Source: JBBQVS01 sp964250765 | GTDB taxonomy: Bacteria > Chloroflexota > Ktedonobacteria > Ktedonobacterales > Ktedonobacteraceae | Length of the DNA: 64,000 bases | Assembly: GCA_964250765.1 (NCBI GenBank) | Contig: CAXUHF010000016.1 | Location: forward strand, 1 to 64,000 | Direction of reading: 5' to 3' | Shown here: positions 63,257 through 64,000 of the stretch, in pieces | Layout: each line of letters starts with the position of its first letter | How positions within the stretch are numbered: the first letter of the stretch is position 1 | The notes under the pieces: generated by a model | The model's database searches: none | What the model was told of the DNA's origin: nothing | Seen by the model: only the letters and a program-made list of their open reading frames with translations | Position numbers and translations under genes: made by a program

Positions 63257-64000
63257 ATGAAACTACTCAATACCTTTGACTACGAAGCTGTAGCTAAAAC
63301 ACGTCTGGACGCCGGAACGTGGGCCTATTTTGCAAGTGGAACTGATGATGAAGTCACTCTCCGAGCGAACCGTAGCACTTTTGAGCGCGTCCAGTTCCGT
63401 CCTCGCGCCCTCGTCGATATCAGCACCATTACAATGAAAACAAGTGTTTTAGGAACTCCGGTTGATATCCCCATCCTTGTCGCGCCTGTTGGCTTTCAAG
63501 GCTTAGCGCATGGAGACGGAGAATGTGCGACTGCATGCGCCCTCGCTTCTACAGGGAGCCTTATGGTCGTCAGTACGTTCTCATCACGTTCCTTAGAGGA
63601 GATAGCCCAAGAAGCGACTGGTCCACTTTGGTTTCAACTCGCTGTACCTAGCCGTCTTTGGACTGAACGGCTTGTCCAGCGCGCTACAGCATCTGGATAT
63701 CGTGCTCTTGTAATTACAGTGGATGCACCGCGCAACGGGACCAAAGAGCGTGTTATTCGCGAAGACTTTCATCTGCCCACTCATAAAGCAAACTTTGGCG
63801 ATGAGCCAGTGGGAAACAATTTTACCGCGCTACCAACCTGGGAGTCGCTTGCTTGGCTTCGTTCCATCACTTCTCTACCTCTTCTCCTCAAAGGTATCAT
63901 TTCTGCTGAAGATGCGTGGCGTGCTGTCGAACATGGAATGGACGGCATTATTGTTTCTAATCACGGAGGGCGTCAGCTTGATGGTGTTCCAGCTACTCTT
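63257..64000 (+). CDS. FMN-dependent alpha-hydroxy-acid dehydrogenase/oxidase (partial)
   Basis: The first 248 residues are seen; the gene runs off the right edge. The start (MKLLNTFDYEAVAKTRLDAG) and FASGTDDEVTLRANR, VDISTITMKTSVLGTPVDIPILVAPVG and LVITVDAPRNGTKER match the FMN barrel of lactate oxidase/glycolate oxidase-type enzymes. LLLKGIISAEDA carries the conserved Lys, and IIVSNHGGRQLDG the catalytic His followed by the Gly-Gly-Arg motif. The substrate (lactate, glycolate or other) cannot be told. Confidence 0.93.
   Translation, partial: MKLLNTFDYEAVAKTRLDAGTWAYFASGTDDEVTLRANRSTFERVQFRPRALVDISTITMKTSVLGTPVDIPILVAPVGFQGLAHGDGECATACALASTGSLMVVSTFSSRSLEEIAQEATGPLWFQLAVPSRLWTERLVQRATASGYRALVITVDAPRNGTKERVIREDFHLPTHKANFGDEPVGNNFTALPTWESLAWLRSITSLPLLLKGIISAEDAWRAVEHGMDGIIVSNHGGRQLDGVPATL

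Overview
The window is chromosomal or megaplasmid DNA of a bacterium that I would place, tentatively, in the Ktedonobacteria (Chloroflexota). The reasons are moderate GC, several SARP-like BTAD/TPR regulators, a DUF2690 secreted protein, secondary-metabolite loci and a large hypothetical fraction. No rRNA or tRNA gene was recognised, so the placement rests on gene content alone.

Layout. (1) 1-10.5 kb: a type I-B (Cst/Tneap-like) CRISPR-Cas locus read leftwards, in the order WYL regulator, cas8, cas7, cas5, cas3, cas6, cas1, cas2, cas4, then a leader and the end of an array that runs off the left edge. (2) 11-13.7 kb: an endonuclease IV-like protein and an M16 peptidase. (3) 14-26.5 kb: a one-directional tract with a minimal type II (aromatic) polyketide synthase (KS-alpha, chain-length factor, ACP, cyclase) followed by an O-methyltransferase, MBL-fold, FAH-fold, CocE-like and VOC enzymes and two paralogous membrane proteins. 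Several start/stop overlaps suggest translational coupling. (4) 27-29.5 kb: a methyltransferase, a universal stress protein and a response regulator. (5) 30-33.4 kb: decayed genes: a DUF1998 tail, a frameshifted PD-(D/E)XK-like protein, and an RNB exoribonuclease split by an in-frame TAA. (6) 33.4-35.5 kb: ThiO-like and PgeF-like genes. (7) 35.7-39.8 kb: a lasso-peptide locus with a cyclase, a fused RRE/leader peptidase, an adjacent APH-type kinase and a 55-codon GTG-start precursor that is easily missed. (8) 40.3-48.7 kb: a broken and an intact copy of a BTAD regulator, three small enzymes of DNA alkylation repair or PPC type, and methyltransferases.

(9) 48.7-62 kb looks accessory: unknown proteins, a replication-relaxation-like winged-helix protein, a membrane-anchored BTAD protein, a DUF2690 protein, a candidate small RNA, three G-rich GTGGGTAGG repeat clusters, and a complete RNA polymerase beta-prime gene with no rpoB beside it and a near-perfect 35-nt palindrome before its start. 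(10) 62.2-64 kb: a thymidine-kinase-like gene and the start of an FMN-dependent alpha-hydroxy-acid dehydrogenase that runs off the right edge.

The strongest candidates for something undescribed are the lasso-peptide locus with its cryptic precursor, the non-actinobacterial type II PKS locus, and the orphan beta-prime gene with its G-rich repeats and nearby small RNA.
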